Position numbers and translations under genes: made by a program | Assembly (NCBI RefSeq): GCF_000327385.1 | Contig: NW_008708401.1 | Coordinates: forward strand, 2,628,652 to 2,692,651 | Origin: Lottia gigantea | Taxonomy: Eukaryota > Mollusca > Gastropoda > Lottiidae | DNA: 64,000 nucleotides | Direction of reading: 5' to 3' | Part shown: one piece after another, positions 1-14,300 of the stretch | Position numbering within the stretch: position 1 is the first letter of the stretch | How the letters are laid out: each line of letters begins with the position of its first letter | The notes under the pieces: generated by a model | The model's input: only the letters and a program-made list of their open reading frames with translations | The model's database searches: none | What the model was told of the DNA's origin: nothing

Positions 1-182
1 GGCTTCACATGTTGTTATCTAAAGTACCTCACCTTATTCTGGTTCTGAGTGAAATAGAATCATATGAGCCCTTCCGTCGCATTATTCTTGATCTTTATGG
101 GCTCAAACCCGATGGCTTTAAACCAACACATTTTAATGATATACGACCATACTTAGGACGACCTTATAAGCAAGCCAATGTG
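1..182 (+). CDS. possible 3' part of an unidentified coding exon (partial)
   Basis: The frame is open from the left edge and reads about 60 residues, including a stretch LYGLKPDGFKPTHFNDIRPY, to a good splice donor (AATGTG|GTAAGA, intron from 183). The composition looks coding-like, but I recognise no family and see no continuing exon downstream in the next 14 kb, where introns would have to be very long. It could equally be a chance open frame. The ATG at 9 is probably internal if the exon is real, because the frame is open upstream of it. Confidence 0.27.
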
Positions 183-2883
183 GTAAGAAAGTCAAAAATG
201 AATCCGTGTAAGTCACCAATGGGGCAGTGAGAGTCATAAGTGATACTATGTGCAAACCACCCATGGATATATATTTCAATCACCAATGAACCTATAAACG
301 AGTCATATGCAAGTCTCTTGTGCAAGTTACAACCACTTCAAATTAGTCTACATCTTGATATATATCATAAATCCTTAAAACGAGAAACGAGTGTTAAATT
401 GTCATAAATAATGAACACTATCTTCAGTGAGTAAAATAAAAACGATTGCTTTATAATCATATAAAAAAAAGTCCATAGGACTTCACATATAAAATTATAG
501 TCGACATTATGTGAAAAGAATTTTTTTTTCAAAGAAAAAAAGAAACTTTACGACTTACAAGGAATTGTTTCAAGCTCGTACAAGCGAGTTAAATAAAACC
601 AGATAACAATTCCATCGTTCGGTTAGCTTATTGAATAAAGCAAACATATATACTCTTGAAAATTCGAAACCATTAAAACCAAGGCCTTACTGGAGGCAGA
701 TGGCCCATTTTTTGAACGACGATCGAACCATTTGTTTATTTTTTCAATCTTGCTCCAATTTAACATGGATTGAGCTATGGCCTTCTGAAAACGAATAATA
801 ATATAATGTCAATCGAGAATAGAAAATGGTCCATCTTATACATAGATAGAAATTTTGCAGACCGAAACAGAGAATAGTCGAGTTCAGGAAAAAGTTAGAC
901 ATGCTTAAGAAACTTCAAATGTAGCAAATGTGTTGAGAATCATCATTGATACGTTTTCAATGAGCCACAGATTGTTTAAATTACCAGACAAACACATATT
1001 TGTTTTAATAATTATATATTTAATTTATGCGACGTTATATAACAAACGACCTTATGTTGATATTTGATAACCCTAACTACTTTTGTATTAAAACAGATCA
1101 CAGATTCCGTTATCATAATGATATTACTGTTATCATGATAATAACCATAACAGATAAGTTATCAAGATAGACATCCTGTATAGGACTAGTCTTATCTGAT
1201 AAAATGAGAATTGTTTTCCAATACATGTGGTCTTTAACACTTATAACACTTTATGACGTCTACCATCTTCAGAAAATAATATTTAAAATAGCTCCACGCG
1301 TTCACATAAGGATTAGCATGTCCATAAGGAAGCTTGCATACCTGTGACCTGTGACTAAGTCCACTATCTGTAGAAAAAGAGAGCAGACCTCGACAAAGAG
1401 ACCATCATCAAAACCACGAGTCGTTCCATCGGAGTTTGATCTTGTGTTGAAGGAATATACACTTATGTATAGTGGGGATACACATATAAGAGGGTATGAG
1501 GTAATATAGTTAAAAATCGAATAACTAATATAATAAAGGACTTTTTTGTTATATAAGAACATTGGTCTATATGGACAACAATACTGACCCACTATATTTA
1601 AACTAGAGTCCACGTGGTCAATCGTACCCAACAGAAGAAACGTTTTGTTGATCAGGATCTAGTAACTACCAGAAATATCAACCTCAATTAAGTCAACCAC
1701 ATTACACTTTATACTTTACAGTGCTGGAATGAAGGGCTATTTTGCCCCAGCACGTCGTCTCCGCTACACCTTTCGTTAGCCACCGTTTGCCCCAGAATTT
1801 GAAAAAAAAAGACTTTACAGATATGGCCATTTAATGTCTGGCAACAGAAACACTGATATGACTACAATTGATTCTGAGTCTGTGGTTCATCTAATAAAGA
1901 CAAATAAAGTGTGACATTATTATACGAAATTCAAGACAAAACAGAAAAGTAATTATTTGCCTGCCTAGAAGGATTAAGGAAACTTGTCAGAATGATAAAC
2001 AGTACCTTTTATATTGACTTCATGTTGAGATATTTACATGTTAAGCAATTCCTTCCTGCTATAAGTAATTTGTGCACTTTGAAAAACACATGCAGTAAAT
2101 CATTTAGGCTATTTCAAGATGAAAATTAAATTTGGAAACACTCTAATTTCCGTGGAATTAATTCTGTTGAATGGAATTAATTATCTTTAATGGATTTCAC
2201 GCTTCTGAAATTGATAAATATGTAGTTACAAACATTTCTTGGGGTTTTTTTTTTGGGGGGGGGGGAGTTCTAGTGGTCCTCCATTTTGATGCTCACATAT
2301 TTGAACACGCTTAACCTACAAAAGATTTTCTGGCAAAACATTGCGACATAAAAAACCTAAAAAATGTAAAATATTTTCCACTGTCACAGTTCCTCGAAGT
2401 TAAGAAATGAACCCTCTCAGACGAGCCTTCCTGTGTCCTTGTTTCTAAACATTAGAGGTTTGATAAATGTCTTTCAAACAAAATATTTTAAACTTTCTTA
2501 GCAGTTGGCTGATCTGTAAGAGTGTATAGATAATCGGGTCGATGCGAAAATGGTCCTAGTGAACCAAAGTTGTCATCCCTGACCACATGACATTTATCCA
2601 CAGGAAATAACTTTATATACAGCAGGTGATTACTCTTATATTCAGTAGTTCTCCTTTCATTTCCTTCTCTTTCGCTTAAGTTCATTTCATTCGGCACAGA
2701 TATCACCAGGTATAAATAATCCAGGATTCACAATTGCTTTAAGGTTTGGCAAAGACATAGATAATTCTTTCATTTATTGATCTGCTTTGCGTATAATAAA
2801 ATAGAAGTTGTGAAATAATGTCTACGTTGTATTTGATGGACATTTTCCAGATCCTTTTTGTATCTAGGGACAATTGTACATTA

Positions 2884-2978
2884 GTTAAAGGGACAAATGC
2901 GCCATTTTGTGGGGGGGGGGGGGTTGATTTGAGTCTTGAATATATGTAAAATAGTCACACATGGATTTGAAGGAGAAG
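2884..2978 (+). repeat. MITE-A copy, internally deleted
   Basis: It begins TTAAAGGGACAAATGCGCCA, followed by TTTTGT, a 13-base G tract, TTGATTTGAGTCTTGAATAT and GTAAAATAGT. It then jumps straight to CACACATGGATTTGAA, a segment that lies about 190 bases further on in the longer copy at 11381-11720. This is therefore a shortened derivative of the same non-autonomous DNA element. Confidence 0.6.
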
Positions 2979-2984
2979 ATTTAA

Positions 2985-3365
2985 CAGAGAAGAAAGATCA
3001 TGTCGGTAGGGAAGAAGTATAGTAGAACAAGAAGACAAGGAGACTGGGAGCAGTGGCAGTAAGAAAGGAAGGGAAAGAGAGGTTGATCACAGAGGTATTA
3101 GAAACAAAAGCGGCAGAATAGGGATAAATAGGACGCAAGAAACAGTTTTTAAATTACTTCATAAAGACGGACAGGACGAGCGAACGCATTTATTTATGGT
3201 TATGAGGAGGGGATGGAAGAACTGGGGAGATGATAGGAATGGAAGGGAATAAGGTGGAACAGTGGGACCTTTTACCGGCTCTAATGGAATACTCTCTTAT
3301 ATTGACAGGTACCCATTGTACCTTCTTTCATTGCTTCGAATTACAGTACTCCGAAGACTTATTAT
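2985..3365 (+). repeat. purine-rich dispersed repeat with conserved 3' tail (copy 1)
   Basis: A purine-rich, degenerate AGAAGGGA-type tract (about 2985-3250) is followed by a 110-base segment matching 54440-54540. The shared tail contains GCTTCGAATTACAGTACTCC and then GAAGACTTAT. The tail is an imperfect palindrome (outer arms CTTCG/CGAAG). The open reading frame over it is not considered real. Confidence 0.5.
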
Positions 3366-5464
3366 GGGGTGCCGCCATCTTCTCTCAAACTTGGATATTG
3401 TCTTAAGTATACAGTTTTATCAAACCTTTTGTATTGATTCAGAAATGAATTGATTCTATATTCAGGATGGAATCGTTTGGTTTTGTCTACTCTGAACTTG
3501 CTAACTACAGCCGACCAATGATTTAGATTTAGATTCACATTTCCGCATGACTTAAGAAGATGAGTAAGGGGGCCGCGGTTTAGTAAGACAATTTTAATTT
3601 TTATTTTAACAAAGACTCTCATGTATTCTGAAACCCCTCTGTAAATCAATTTAATGCCTGTTATTATTTTCTTTTGGTAGTGGGGGCCTGGTTAAACCAG
3701 TTGAGAAGTTGAGTCATTGCCCATACCTAATAAACTTGTCGTCTTTCAATATATGCTATAGGTAAACCAAGTATAAAAGATTAAATAAATAGAAAAATAA
3801 ATAAATGAATTACAGCGTGTTTTGTCAAACATCACAATATAAATAAATAATTTTCTATGCTTGTCAGGGGAGTGATACATTCCAGACTTTACTGTGAATT
3901 TCTCATTAGAATTAAATTACGACAAATTGTACTTCGCTCCATTTCAATTGACGCCAAGATCTGAAAGAAACACTAGAACTAAACTTAAATCACCATATTT
4001 GATATAATCAAGGTTAGATTGAAGGTTATGATATCAGTAAGTTCTTGCGCCCTTAAAAATACACAGATTTTGTCTGAACACAATTTTTGCGTTGCATTAG
4101 GCCTAAATGATGAACACAATTCTATGGTATAGTACCCCAGGGATGTTATAACACAACGTTTCAAAAATTAACATTGTTATCATGAGATGAAAAGAATGTC
4201 ATCGAAACATTATGGAAATGGTAAACTGTTTCTTCAAAGAATTAATTTTCATTGATCCGATATCTATTAATGTCAAAAATTTTTTCATCCATCTTATTTG
4301 GAATCGTCAAGGGTTTCGTGCAAAGCCAAAAAATGAACTCTTTCACTATTCTATTTAATGGCCTTTTTTCTCTTGTCACCTCGAAATTGATTTAAATTCT
4401 CATGAAATTTTCAGGGATTTAAATTACTGACAATATTTTTGCTCGTAATCTTCCACTATATTTATTTGACTTCATCTAAATTTAGCTTTCTCTTGCGTTA
4501 TTATTTGTCACGTTAACATATTTTAAGTTACTTTAATCCATTAGGGAATAGTATTAAAAGATTTTTTCTTGATTATAAGCAATAAATGATGGATGAAGAT
4601 GTATAGCTGTTGTGCTTCGATGTGTAAAAACCAATTCACAGAAGAGCAAGCCATTTCTGTCACCAGTTTATGTCGCTGTTGATGTGAATTTTGTTAACTC
4701 ATAACCGAAAGAAGAAGAATTTGAGGAATTTCAGATAGTACTGCTTATTTTTTCAGATACAGATGTCAATCCCAGCAAAGGTCGAGGTGAACTTTCGGAT
4801 TTTACAACCCGTTTTGTCAGTGTTGTAGGTCGGGGGGGTGGACAAGGAAAAAGTGTCAAGGCCGTCTATTTTCCTCACTGCACTCTGCGTTGTCTATCTT
4901 CATTAACCTATTATAGGTGAAGAAGAGTAGGGCGTCATTATTTTTAGTTTCACTTTAGTTTTCATTTTCTCTGGAACTGGACTGACCCAATGAACCATTC
5001 TAATAATCAAACCCTCATTAACATGATTGGGATAAGTGCTACGATCAAGGTTTCCTCAGATCATGTGATAAACCTTTTACAAAGCTTAGCTCACAGCATT
5101 CAATGTTTATGAAAACTAATGTGGAATCCACGTTTATTAAATCTTTTTGTACATTTGTAAATGAACACCTATTTACACAGGACAGAAAAAGTAAGGTTTA
5201 TTAGGAAAAGTTACACGTCATTTACCATTGCCAATTATTGTCATTTCTATTTCAGTTTTATTACGTTTAAATTTCATCAGGATTCTAAATAATATTGTGA
5301 TGTGTGAAGAAAGCAGTATAACCTAAATAAAAACATCACTAAATTGTTTTCTTTAGGAGGCTATAAAGATGTGTTCCATTGTTTACGAGACTACATGGCC
5401 TTTTTTTTTAAAAAAAGAAAGACTTTTCTTGTTATTAAGGAGATTCTGTAAAAGCTAAATTGTA

Positions 5465-5700
5465 TTAAGTCCACGGTCCGCCATTTTGGGTTTTTTTTGT
5501 CTTGAATATTATGTAAATAGTCTTCAGAAGAATTCGTCGTTTTAGCCTTAATCAACGCTAATAATTCTGGACACACACAGATTTAAAAGCTCAAATTTCG
5601 ACGGTGAGCTGTGAAAACTAATACTAATTATCTCAGCTAATTCTCGTTTCTGGGATTGATCTCATGTGATATGGTGATGGTCAATCTGTTCCTGTAAGAG
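5465..5700 (+). repeat. MITE-A copy
   Basis: It starts TTAAGTCCACGGTCCGCCAT, then TTTTGGG, TTGTCTTGAATATTATGTAA and ATAGTCTTCAGAAG. Later come ACACACAGATTTAAAAGCTC, AAATTTCGACGGTGAGCTGT and a CTCGTTTCTGGGATTGA block. These follow the same order as in the copy at 11381-11720. The 3' terminal repeat has decayed (CTGTTCCTGTAAGAGG). Confidence 0.6.
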
Positions 5701-8700
5701 GTTTCAATATTTTGGCTTCTGTATTTAAGAGGGTACAACACTTTATAATTATGGCCTATTTATAAAAATATCTTGGCTTAGCCTTTATTTGTCAGAGGCT
5801 AAAATAACTTTTTTTCAGTCTATTTTATTTAAAAGATTTTGAATACTTTAGTGCGAAGCTTTTAAAATATTAAAAAATGTTGAATGCTAAATGTAACTTC
5901 CCTTAAAGACAAATCCGATAAAAAATAATCATGCTAGAAAGTAATAGGCTCCCAGGAACTGTTAGAAAGAATAGCTTATTGCGCTAATACTGAGTCTAAT
6001 AGTCCAAGCCTTTTTCTAATTTAGCAACGAAACCAAAGAGTCTAATAATACATGTTTATTGCTACTGATCTACATTTAACTAATTGATAATTAATATTAG
6101 CCAAATAGAGCATGATAGCTTTAAGTTAACCAAGCGCTTATATAAATAATGTAAAAATGGATATTAATTTGGATTATAGACAAACTACTTGTACTTCATC
6201 CGTTACACTTCTCACTTCAGATGTCTAATTGAAGAAATGTGTTACAACACCGTTTGAAACGTCAGGCAGAATCTAGAATTAAACTTTAATTAAAATATCA
6301 GCAGCAGTTATCTCCCTGTCAGGATGTGGGAGGAGAACTTTCAGAAGAGTACATAAAAAATAGATAGTTAATAGAATCTGAAGATCCATATTTACTTCAT
6401 TAAAATAAGGTTGACTTGGACTTGGTGTTCGGATAGTTTCAAGACAGTTTTCTACTGATTAGTATAAGCCCAACACTGACGTTGACACATCTGTATATCA
6501 CTTCTGAGAATTGGGTAGGGCTAGAATTATTGGTCTAGATTGGCACATGCTTTGCTTAAGGTTGGTAAAGACATAAGTGGTCATGTATGTAGTTTGAAAA
6601 AGTCACTCTGAATCCACTTTTGCACTAAGTAGAAGTTGATCTTTAACCTGACCTATTCGGACGAAATAAGGAGAATTTAATCAAAATTCGATCTTCAGTT
6701 TTCTACAAAATCCACGTGCGTAGGCGTTATGTATATTCCAACTTCTATCACAGGTATGCCATATTGTTTATATATTATTTATACAATTGATATTTGATTG
6801 TTATTGATATATGCCCTTTACGAATAATAATCTCCGGGTGATACATGTTTTTTATTACAAAATAATCAATATCAATATTACATTTTCTGTTCTACATCGC
6901 CCTGAGCAAATTTATTAATTCCAATAAGATCAAAACTAAAATGGAAAAAAATCATCTATGATGACACAAAATCATGTCGATTTCCATGTCCGAGTACAAA
7001 TTTGAAGCCGCGCTTATACAGCTGCTTGCACGCTATATTTCTTAGTAATTTTCAGCCAAGGTTTCCGAGTATTTGATGAAGACGGAGATTGTGTCTGTAA
7101 ATGGAAACAAAATAAAATATCAAGAAGACATCATTATCTACGTGGACTCTCCGAAAAGGGCACCGTGTTGATAGATTGAACCAATTGTCATAATACTGTT
7201 TTACATTCTACCTTTCTGTTCCAGACTGGTCTACAAAAATGATCTAAAGTGAAGTTTTACATCCTACTTTTCTGTCCAGATGTGACAATTGAACAGAAGG
7301 CGAACGCCGCGATGCAAAGAGATATGGTGTAGGTAGTGGTATTAAGACTTTTCGTATTTGACTGGGAAACTATTGGAAACGGAACACTATGATTCATCAG
7401 CAAAGATCTTGTTATAATATATAATTTCTTCATTATTTTATGCTGAATAAGCAATAAAATCTGAGAATACCTCGAAGGTAACTAGAAACAATCAAATATA
7501 TATATTAATTCATACTAAATCTAATAGATTCCACAAACAGCCTGAATTACCATAGACCATAGAGACAACAGCTTCTAGCAGTCAAACTAATAATAATTGT
7601 ATATTCCCTCTAACACTAATCGTATATTTCACTATTATTGGATTCTTTCCTTCAGGAAAAGTAATTACAAGAAATCGAATTCCTCAGAACGTGGTAGATA
7701 TGAGAATCGGTAAATTTTGGATGTTAAATAATATACCTTTGAATTATATTGATCATTCACTATGCTATTAAAAGAACTTGGGTGAAACCGCCAGAAGGAA
7801 CCAGGGATAGCGTTCATCCGAAAATAATTTATAAGAATTACTCCTGTCTGCGTGGATATTGTAAGAACTTTATTTCAGTTATACTGTATCACCTTCGAGA
7901 ATTCACATTTGTCTACGATAAATATAAACGTTGCATTTTTATGAGACAATATCCTGTTATACAGAAGGTCGATATGACTAAAAGTGTGGCATTTCCATCA
8001 TATTCAGATTCTCGCCATTGTGGGTAGCTTAAGACAAATTGCTCCAAAACCAAATATACAGTCATATATATTATATAAAAACGGTTGGCTTGTTCATAAG
8101 GAACCTTACTGTTAAGTCTTAACTAAAAGTTCAGAAGAATTTGAAGTATAAGTTATACATAATGAGAAAGCATGCGGTTCATTATAATATATCATACTTA
8201 GTTTTAACATCATTTCTCTAAATAACTATATAATACAACCCTAGTGCCAATTTCAACTTTTCTCATTTAAAATACCTTTCATCTCAATTAAACTAACAGT
8301 AAATTACTCTAGACATTTTTTTTCAATTTATATATAGCTTTACTTATTAAATATGTCATAATTATGTAGGATAAAAATTAACGCTAGAAACGCTGATGAA
8401 TCTTTCTACGTCTAATTGACAATAATTTGAATAGCGACTCGAAAGTGACCACAAATAATAATTTCTGTGCAACGTTTTTATTGCTAGGGAACCCATAAAA
8501 ACTGTAAATGAGGCTGTAAAGCAAACATGTTGACTGTTATTTTTTAAAAACTAAATTGTGTGATCGACGACATTTCATAATCAGTTTACTGCGGAAACTT
8601 TCAACCATGGTAAATCATATTTCTTGAAACGATAGCAACTGTTTTTTTTAAAGCGTATCTTTGTGTACTGGACTAGCTGGTATAGGTCTGTTGCTGTCAA

Positions 8701-11330
8701 AGACAAACATATGGATATACTTTTAAAGCACGATAGCCTTGTTATGTATAGAAAACAGATCGTCCATTTAAGCTAGTTTGGAGTCAAAGTACTTCACTAT
8801 TAATTTGTATACATAATTTCTTCAATTTCTTACACAGATTGACGTCGGAAATGTTTAGAAAGTACATTTGAATACCAGTCATTAAAGCTAATAAGAAAAT
8901 TGGTCAAAGAAATGTTCTTTACATATACAATATTTTCGTATATTATAGAAACAACGTTCTGAGACGTGTTCAGTGAGTTCTAAACTGGGTGTAATTATTC
9001 GCCTTTCGTAGCCTCTCGAATTTTCTTGTTCCAATTACTTTTTCTTCAAAGCTAATTATATATAAGTTTCGTATATAGATTACTTTTAGAAGATGCTAAA
9101 AATTCACATAACGAATCATTATGTGGTCAGGAAAAATAATGTCAGCTTACCAATGAAAATGAAACAGCTATTATGTTCTCTTAAAAAAATATGCCTCCAC
9201 GGGTGCAGAAACAGTGACCGTTAAAGAAACCCTGGTGGTTTCCGGAACATTGAGATTGAGTAACGGTTGTATACCAATTACCAAGATTCTTAGTCCTCCT
9301 TCACTGCTCAGGCCATAAGTCAAATGCTTTGAACAAAATCTTTAAATATTAGTCATTGCCATTTACCCCAGAACATCCGTGCAACTCAAGACTCAAATTT
9401 CAATATTGTTTTAAAATATATGTTTTGGAGAAGCTTGAAAGACCTTCTTTCTACCGAAACAACCTTGGTATTCCCAATACAATAATCTCAGACCATTTCA
9501 ATCATTAGTAAATAGAAAGTATGTGAACTGTTACTTGAAATACTTGAAAGGTTGGAACTAGAAATTCAAGTAAAATTGAGATGTGAAACGAAGCGAAGAA
9601 CATTGAACAAGAAAAATGCATTTGGTATCACTACCCACTGGACTGTGGATACTCACGGTAATTAGAAGTGTTGAAAATAACCGATATCCGACGTTAGATA
9701 TAGAATTATTGACAGAATGCTATATATCGTGAAATTAGTCGAGTTGAACTAATATCCATTTGTTCTACATTACTGGATTTCAACATCACAGTCTTGCTTA
9801 AGCAATTGAAGATTCAACTTTTATGTGGTATTTCTCTTCTATTGTATAAATACAACGAGATCTTAAATATTTTACGAGCCGATAAAGAAAGGTATCAATT
9901 AGCGTGCAATTTGAAGAATCTGCATACCTCGAAATGTTATTTTGGAATCTATAATCTATCCTAATTCGATAAGTTATTGTGTTCCTTGGAGAACATTAGC
10001 CCATTAGTTTGAGATATGTAAACACATCTTACTTAGCCCTATCGCAATAATAACCTCTATTTTCAAATCGGCTTCGCTCACGGATCGAATAACTCATGTT
10101 ATTCTGGTACAATAAATTATTTGTGACAAAAGTTCTTATTAAATTCTTCGTCTACCACCTGTATCGAGAAATTGTCAAATTTGTTGTTTTTATTCAAGTT
10201 ATATTTAAGTTATTATTACAGAGGCTAAATTTACTTGAAACAGTTAATAGTTTTCCATATCTGGAACATTGGATGTTGTGATTTGTTATCTAAAGACAAT
10301 TTGATGTCTGTGATTTATTTATTAAACGAGCTCTAAAATGTTTAGTGAAAACTATTTCTGGAGGACGGTCATAAATCACTATAATAAATAACAATTGATT
10401 GTTGTCACTGGAAAATGTTACTGAAAATATGAGCTATCGTCTCAAAATATTATGATGCATAGGCTACACTTTGAAAAATTCTCATTTTAATCGATCAAAT
10501 AAGCACCGTTTGTTTCATATTCCGCCACTCTTGCCGACAGTGCATTATGTCACGTACACCGGCTATGTTTGATTATGTTATGACATTCTCTAGGCATTTT
10601 TGGTATTATAAAGACGTTTTAATTCAAACATTGTTGTAATGAAACTTAACATCATGATTGTCTCAAAATTGCAATGGGAAGAACAAGTTGGAAATGTGCC
10701 ATATAGTTGGTTCTCTTATAGTAATCATAGAATCAAACACATTGAAATTGTATGACCACGATTGGATAAATTAATCCTTATATTTTAAAAAAAAAATGTT
10801 TTCTGCTAGTAAACAATCTTTCAATATTTCAAAGAAATGAATCACCAGTTGTTTTCGAGGTTAATCCCCAGCACGGATAAATTTGTTAAACAGGAATTTC
10901 TTAGAGAGACTTCATACGAAGTCAATGCCCCAATTAAAGTTCGTTACAAAAAAATTGAGGTTGCAGTGGCGTTTCTACGAGGAAGGGGGGGGGGGGAACC
11001 TATACCACTACCACTGCAGTCAAACTAAACTTCGCGGTTGTAAAATGATCTCGGCGACAGGAAAATATAATACAATTATATATAATTAGTAAAATTATAG
11101 TGTTTCTCTATGGTAACATTATATGTGATATCATAAAATCATAACTAATAAATTTCAGTTACAAATTGACGTTAACATAAAGAAATTCAACACATATAAT
11201 CTTACATCGTAAGTGAACATTTACACCTTTACAGTCGATATTCTGATTTAAACCTTTCAATCTTTGAATTATTGATACTATTTATCAAGAAACAAATAAT
11301 AGGAATTTTAGGAATTTGTTGTTAAAAGGG

Positions 11331-11380
11331 NNNNNNNNNNNNNNNNNNNNNNNNNNNNNNNNNNNNNNNNNNNNNNNNNN
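11331..11380. other. assembly gap (50 N)
   Basis: Fifty N bases lie between AAAAGGG and a run of at least 12 G. A fixed 50-base pad usually marks a gap of unknown true size. The break coincides with the G tract typical of the 5' end of MITE-A, so the left end of that MITE copy is probably what is missing. Confidence 0.95.
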
Positions 11381-11720
11381 GGGGGGGGGGGGTGATTTTA
11401 GTCTGTATGTATGTATGTAGTATGTAAATAGTTTTCAGAAGTACAAGAAATGTACGAAAATCGTATAATTCCTTCAAAAATATCTGAGATTAGGCGAATT
11501 TCTTTTCTCATTTCTATAGATGTCGTTTTATATATGGCAATGTTTCAAAAGGACGTCTTTTTAACTTTCAAACGCGGATAATTCGGGACACACATGGATT
11601 CGAAAGCTAAAATTTCGACGGTAAACTGTGAACACTTATTATTGAGTTGCTAAGCTAAAAAAATTCCCGTTTCTGAGACTAAAGTATGATTGATCGAAAG
11701 TGGCGGACCTGTACCTTTAA
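11381..11720 (+). repeat. MITE-A, longest copy; 5' end lost in the gap
   Basis: A G tract, TGATTTTAGTCTG, GTATGTAAATAGTTTTCAGA, CACACATGGATTCGAAAGCT and AAATTTCGACGGTAAACTGT lead to a 3' end reading GGCGGACCTGTACCTTTAA. That end is the reverse complement of the 5' ends of the other copies (TTAAAGGGACAGG... and GGTCCGCC). The element is therefore bounded by terminal inverted repeats beginning TTAA. No transposase frame is present, so it is non-autonomous. Confidence 0.65.
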
Positions 11721-13005
11721 ACGGTTACGAAAGGACAGTCACAGGCATGTAGGCTTAACCTCTAGTAAGAGAGTATTGATTGTGCAGTTTGTTTAGGGTG
11801 GGGCATCGACGCTTGTGCAGGTATAGTAAGAAAAAGACGCTTAGCTCATCAGAAGTTGGTTTGGTGAAGGAAGAAAGACAGAAGGAATGCTTTCTATTAT
11901 CACTTAGATCTTGCATTAACACGGCCACAGGGAATCAACGGAACCATTAGCTCACATAGTGCAGAAAAAGTAGAACGTAAAACTCCATTCATTTCTTTCG
12001 GAAAATAAAGAATGCTTGGCAATGTTGCGACACCAAAATGGGAGATTTTCAGAGCTTTAATTTGCAGGCGACCATCCTCAGCAATGGAGGCGTATAACAA
12101 TGTGTTGTCATGCTTTTATAATCATCATGACTTCAAAATCACCACACCAATATCGATGACATACGCCTATTCTCTTGGAAAATTATTATAAAAATTATCA
12201 CTCAGCGATTACTGGATACATATCTCAGTTTTAATGATGGTAGACGAAGTCTTATTAGTTCCACCAAGATAAGCTCTAGGCCTCAGTGGCTGGACAGTCA
12301 GTTTAACAGTCCCTTAGGGCAGCTGGTATATCTTAATTGCCACAAATCATTTAATATATCGCCTGACAATGCATAAATGATCGTCTAGAATGTTAAATCG
12401 TAGGTTTTAGCAAGAGGCAAGAATAAATACTGCAAGAAAAGTTAGAAATTGCCCGAATCCAACCGTCTACGCCTTCTGGAAGTAATGAGACCTCCTTCCA
12501 TCCAGATAACAGTAATTCTATTATTTCTGTTATTGTTTAATTTTATAGTGGGCATTTTGTACAATTATTCAATTGCAGTTGAAATACGTTTTTAGACGTC
12601 TTTGAAATGAAATACAAATATTAAACATTGAAAGGAATTGAGAGAAAAAATTTTAAAATGGATGTAGCACACGTTTGCATATAATATGCATTTGTCGTAT
12701 ATTTAGTAGTACAGATTGACTTAACTGATACAAAGCATAAATATAGAATGCATAAATTTGAAATCGAGTACACTTTTTGGAAAGCATGTAAATTTGTTCA
12801 TTATAATTTTTTATAAATTGTATATACCACAAATGAATTGTATTATTGCAAATGTCTCGTGGTAATAAATATGGACGAACCTGTATTGTAATGCTCCATT
12901 TGATTGAGATGTGTGTCGCATAATTACGTGTGTGCCATTGTTTAGTCTTGTGTTGTATTGAAATATATTACATGTGTTTGTTGTACGAATTTACACATCA
13001 TCGCC

Positions 13006-13275
13006 ATGTCTTCAGAGGCTAAATTAGATGAGTGGAGGGCCGTGGACTTATTTGGGGTGGGACTCCGCCCCGGGAATTTATTTATTTATACAGAAGATCT
13101 GCATTTTTTGCCTTGGAGAAGGGCTCCCAAACCTTTCTTACCGATGGACTTGTTTCAGCCTGTTTCTATGGTAGTTGAGCCACTGAACGTCGTATTATTA
13201 GGATATTTTGTTAGTTTGGTGTCCTTTATTCAGTTTAGCCTATTAGTTTTATGTTTAAGTTCAGTTGGTGTTTAA
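13006..13275 (+). CDS. small uncharacterised open reading frame (89 codons)
   Basis: The first in-frame ATG has a good context (ATCGCCATG) and begins MSSEAKLDEWRAVDLFGVGL. The frame runs 89 residues to a TAA and is less AT-biased than its surroundings. The C-terminal third is strongly hydrophobic (VVLLGYFVSLVSFIQFSLLV) and could form one membrane helix. No family is recognised and no splice signals obviously extend it. It may be a small gene, a remnant exon of a mobile element, or chance. Confidence 0.2.
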   Translation: MSSEAKLDEWRAVDLFGVGLRPGNLFIYTEDLHFLPWRRAPKPFLPMDLFQPVSMVVEPLNVVLLGYFVSLVSFIQFSLLVLCLSSVGV

Positions 13276-14300
13276 AGTCATCATAAATTGAAACAGTTCT
13301 TTTTCGCTTTCATAGACAAAAGGTACATATTATAATTAATTTTTTCATGACGATTCCTAAATTATTAGTCATAGTTTAGGATTACAGCTTATTTTTCAAT
13401 ACATTATACAAATTGATTCATTAGTAGATATATCATTAAAAAGCAGTTCTCATAAAAGAACATCAGATACCAGATTAATTCAATCTCATAAATTGACCTT
13501 TGTAGATCAAAGGTTACATAAATATTGAACTTGTTGATTGCAGAATAATCCTTGTCTGTTATGAGGTCATAAAAAAGATGCGTAATCCATTCAAACTTAG
13601 ACGATTTGTGACGATTTACAAATGGTACACGCATTTATATACGTGATTTTTTTTTGTCCCAGTCGAGAATGGTAAAGAATAAATAATTCCAATAATCACG
13701 CTTACCTCTGCATTTAAATTAATCATTTCTAAATGTCATTAGATGCCTTGAAAATGAATACAAATAAGTTTTGGACGGGGTATCAGTTTTTTAGAATTAG
13801 ATGAAGAATTATATTATCCTTGGCCAAAGTCGTAGGGTCCTTAAATCCTTAGAGAGAGCATGTCCAAAAAATACTAATGTTTTATTTTGCAAGGACTTCA
13901 ATATCATCATAGCTCGATTAAGACATAACACTCATAATGAGTTTGAAGAGTAGAAATTCAAATTACCTATCCTACTAAATGCACCAACAATAGTTCATGC
14001 AATGGCTATAAAATGACATTGGTATGGTGCTCATAAAGGATTAAAATTTCGGTGTGATCCAATATTACCGTAACTATTAATAGATGGAAATTTACCTGTG
14101 GGACCTCATGGGAATGACATCGAACTCTTGAAAAGAATTACAACCAAATCCACTTGTTGCTAATTGTATTGTGGTGTTAGGTAAAATGGCTTGCCCATAA
14201 TATTTGGAGTATATTCAGATCCAACGAGTATGGCGTTTTGTATGTGTATGTAACTGTGTTTGTGATACAGTATATGGTCAAATAGAAATGTGAAACTTAC

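Larger units (their letters stand above)
183..14300. other. gene-poor stretch with scattered repeats
   Basis: No convincing coding exon was found on either strand apart from the low-confidence open frame at 13006. The stretch is AT-rich, with long G tracts near 2254, 2911, 10986 and 11381, MITE copies near 2.9, 5.5 and 11.5 kb, and a purine-rich repeat at 2985-3365. If the leucine-rich-repeat exon at 14301-14545 (minus strand) belongs to a long-intron gene, part of this stretch is its intron 1. I could not find the next 72-base LRR exon by eye. Confidence 0.6.

Noticed and set aside
10962-11020. CAGTGGCG...CCACTG ends around a G tract, resembling hAT-type terminal repeats
   Set aside because: The putative element is under 60 bases, the ends match poorly and no 8-bp target duplication is visible.
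13404-13634. 76-codon minus-strand frame
   Set aside because: AT-rich composition with no domain or splice support; length is expected by chance in this DNA.
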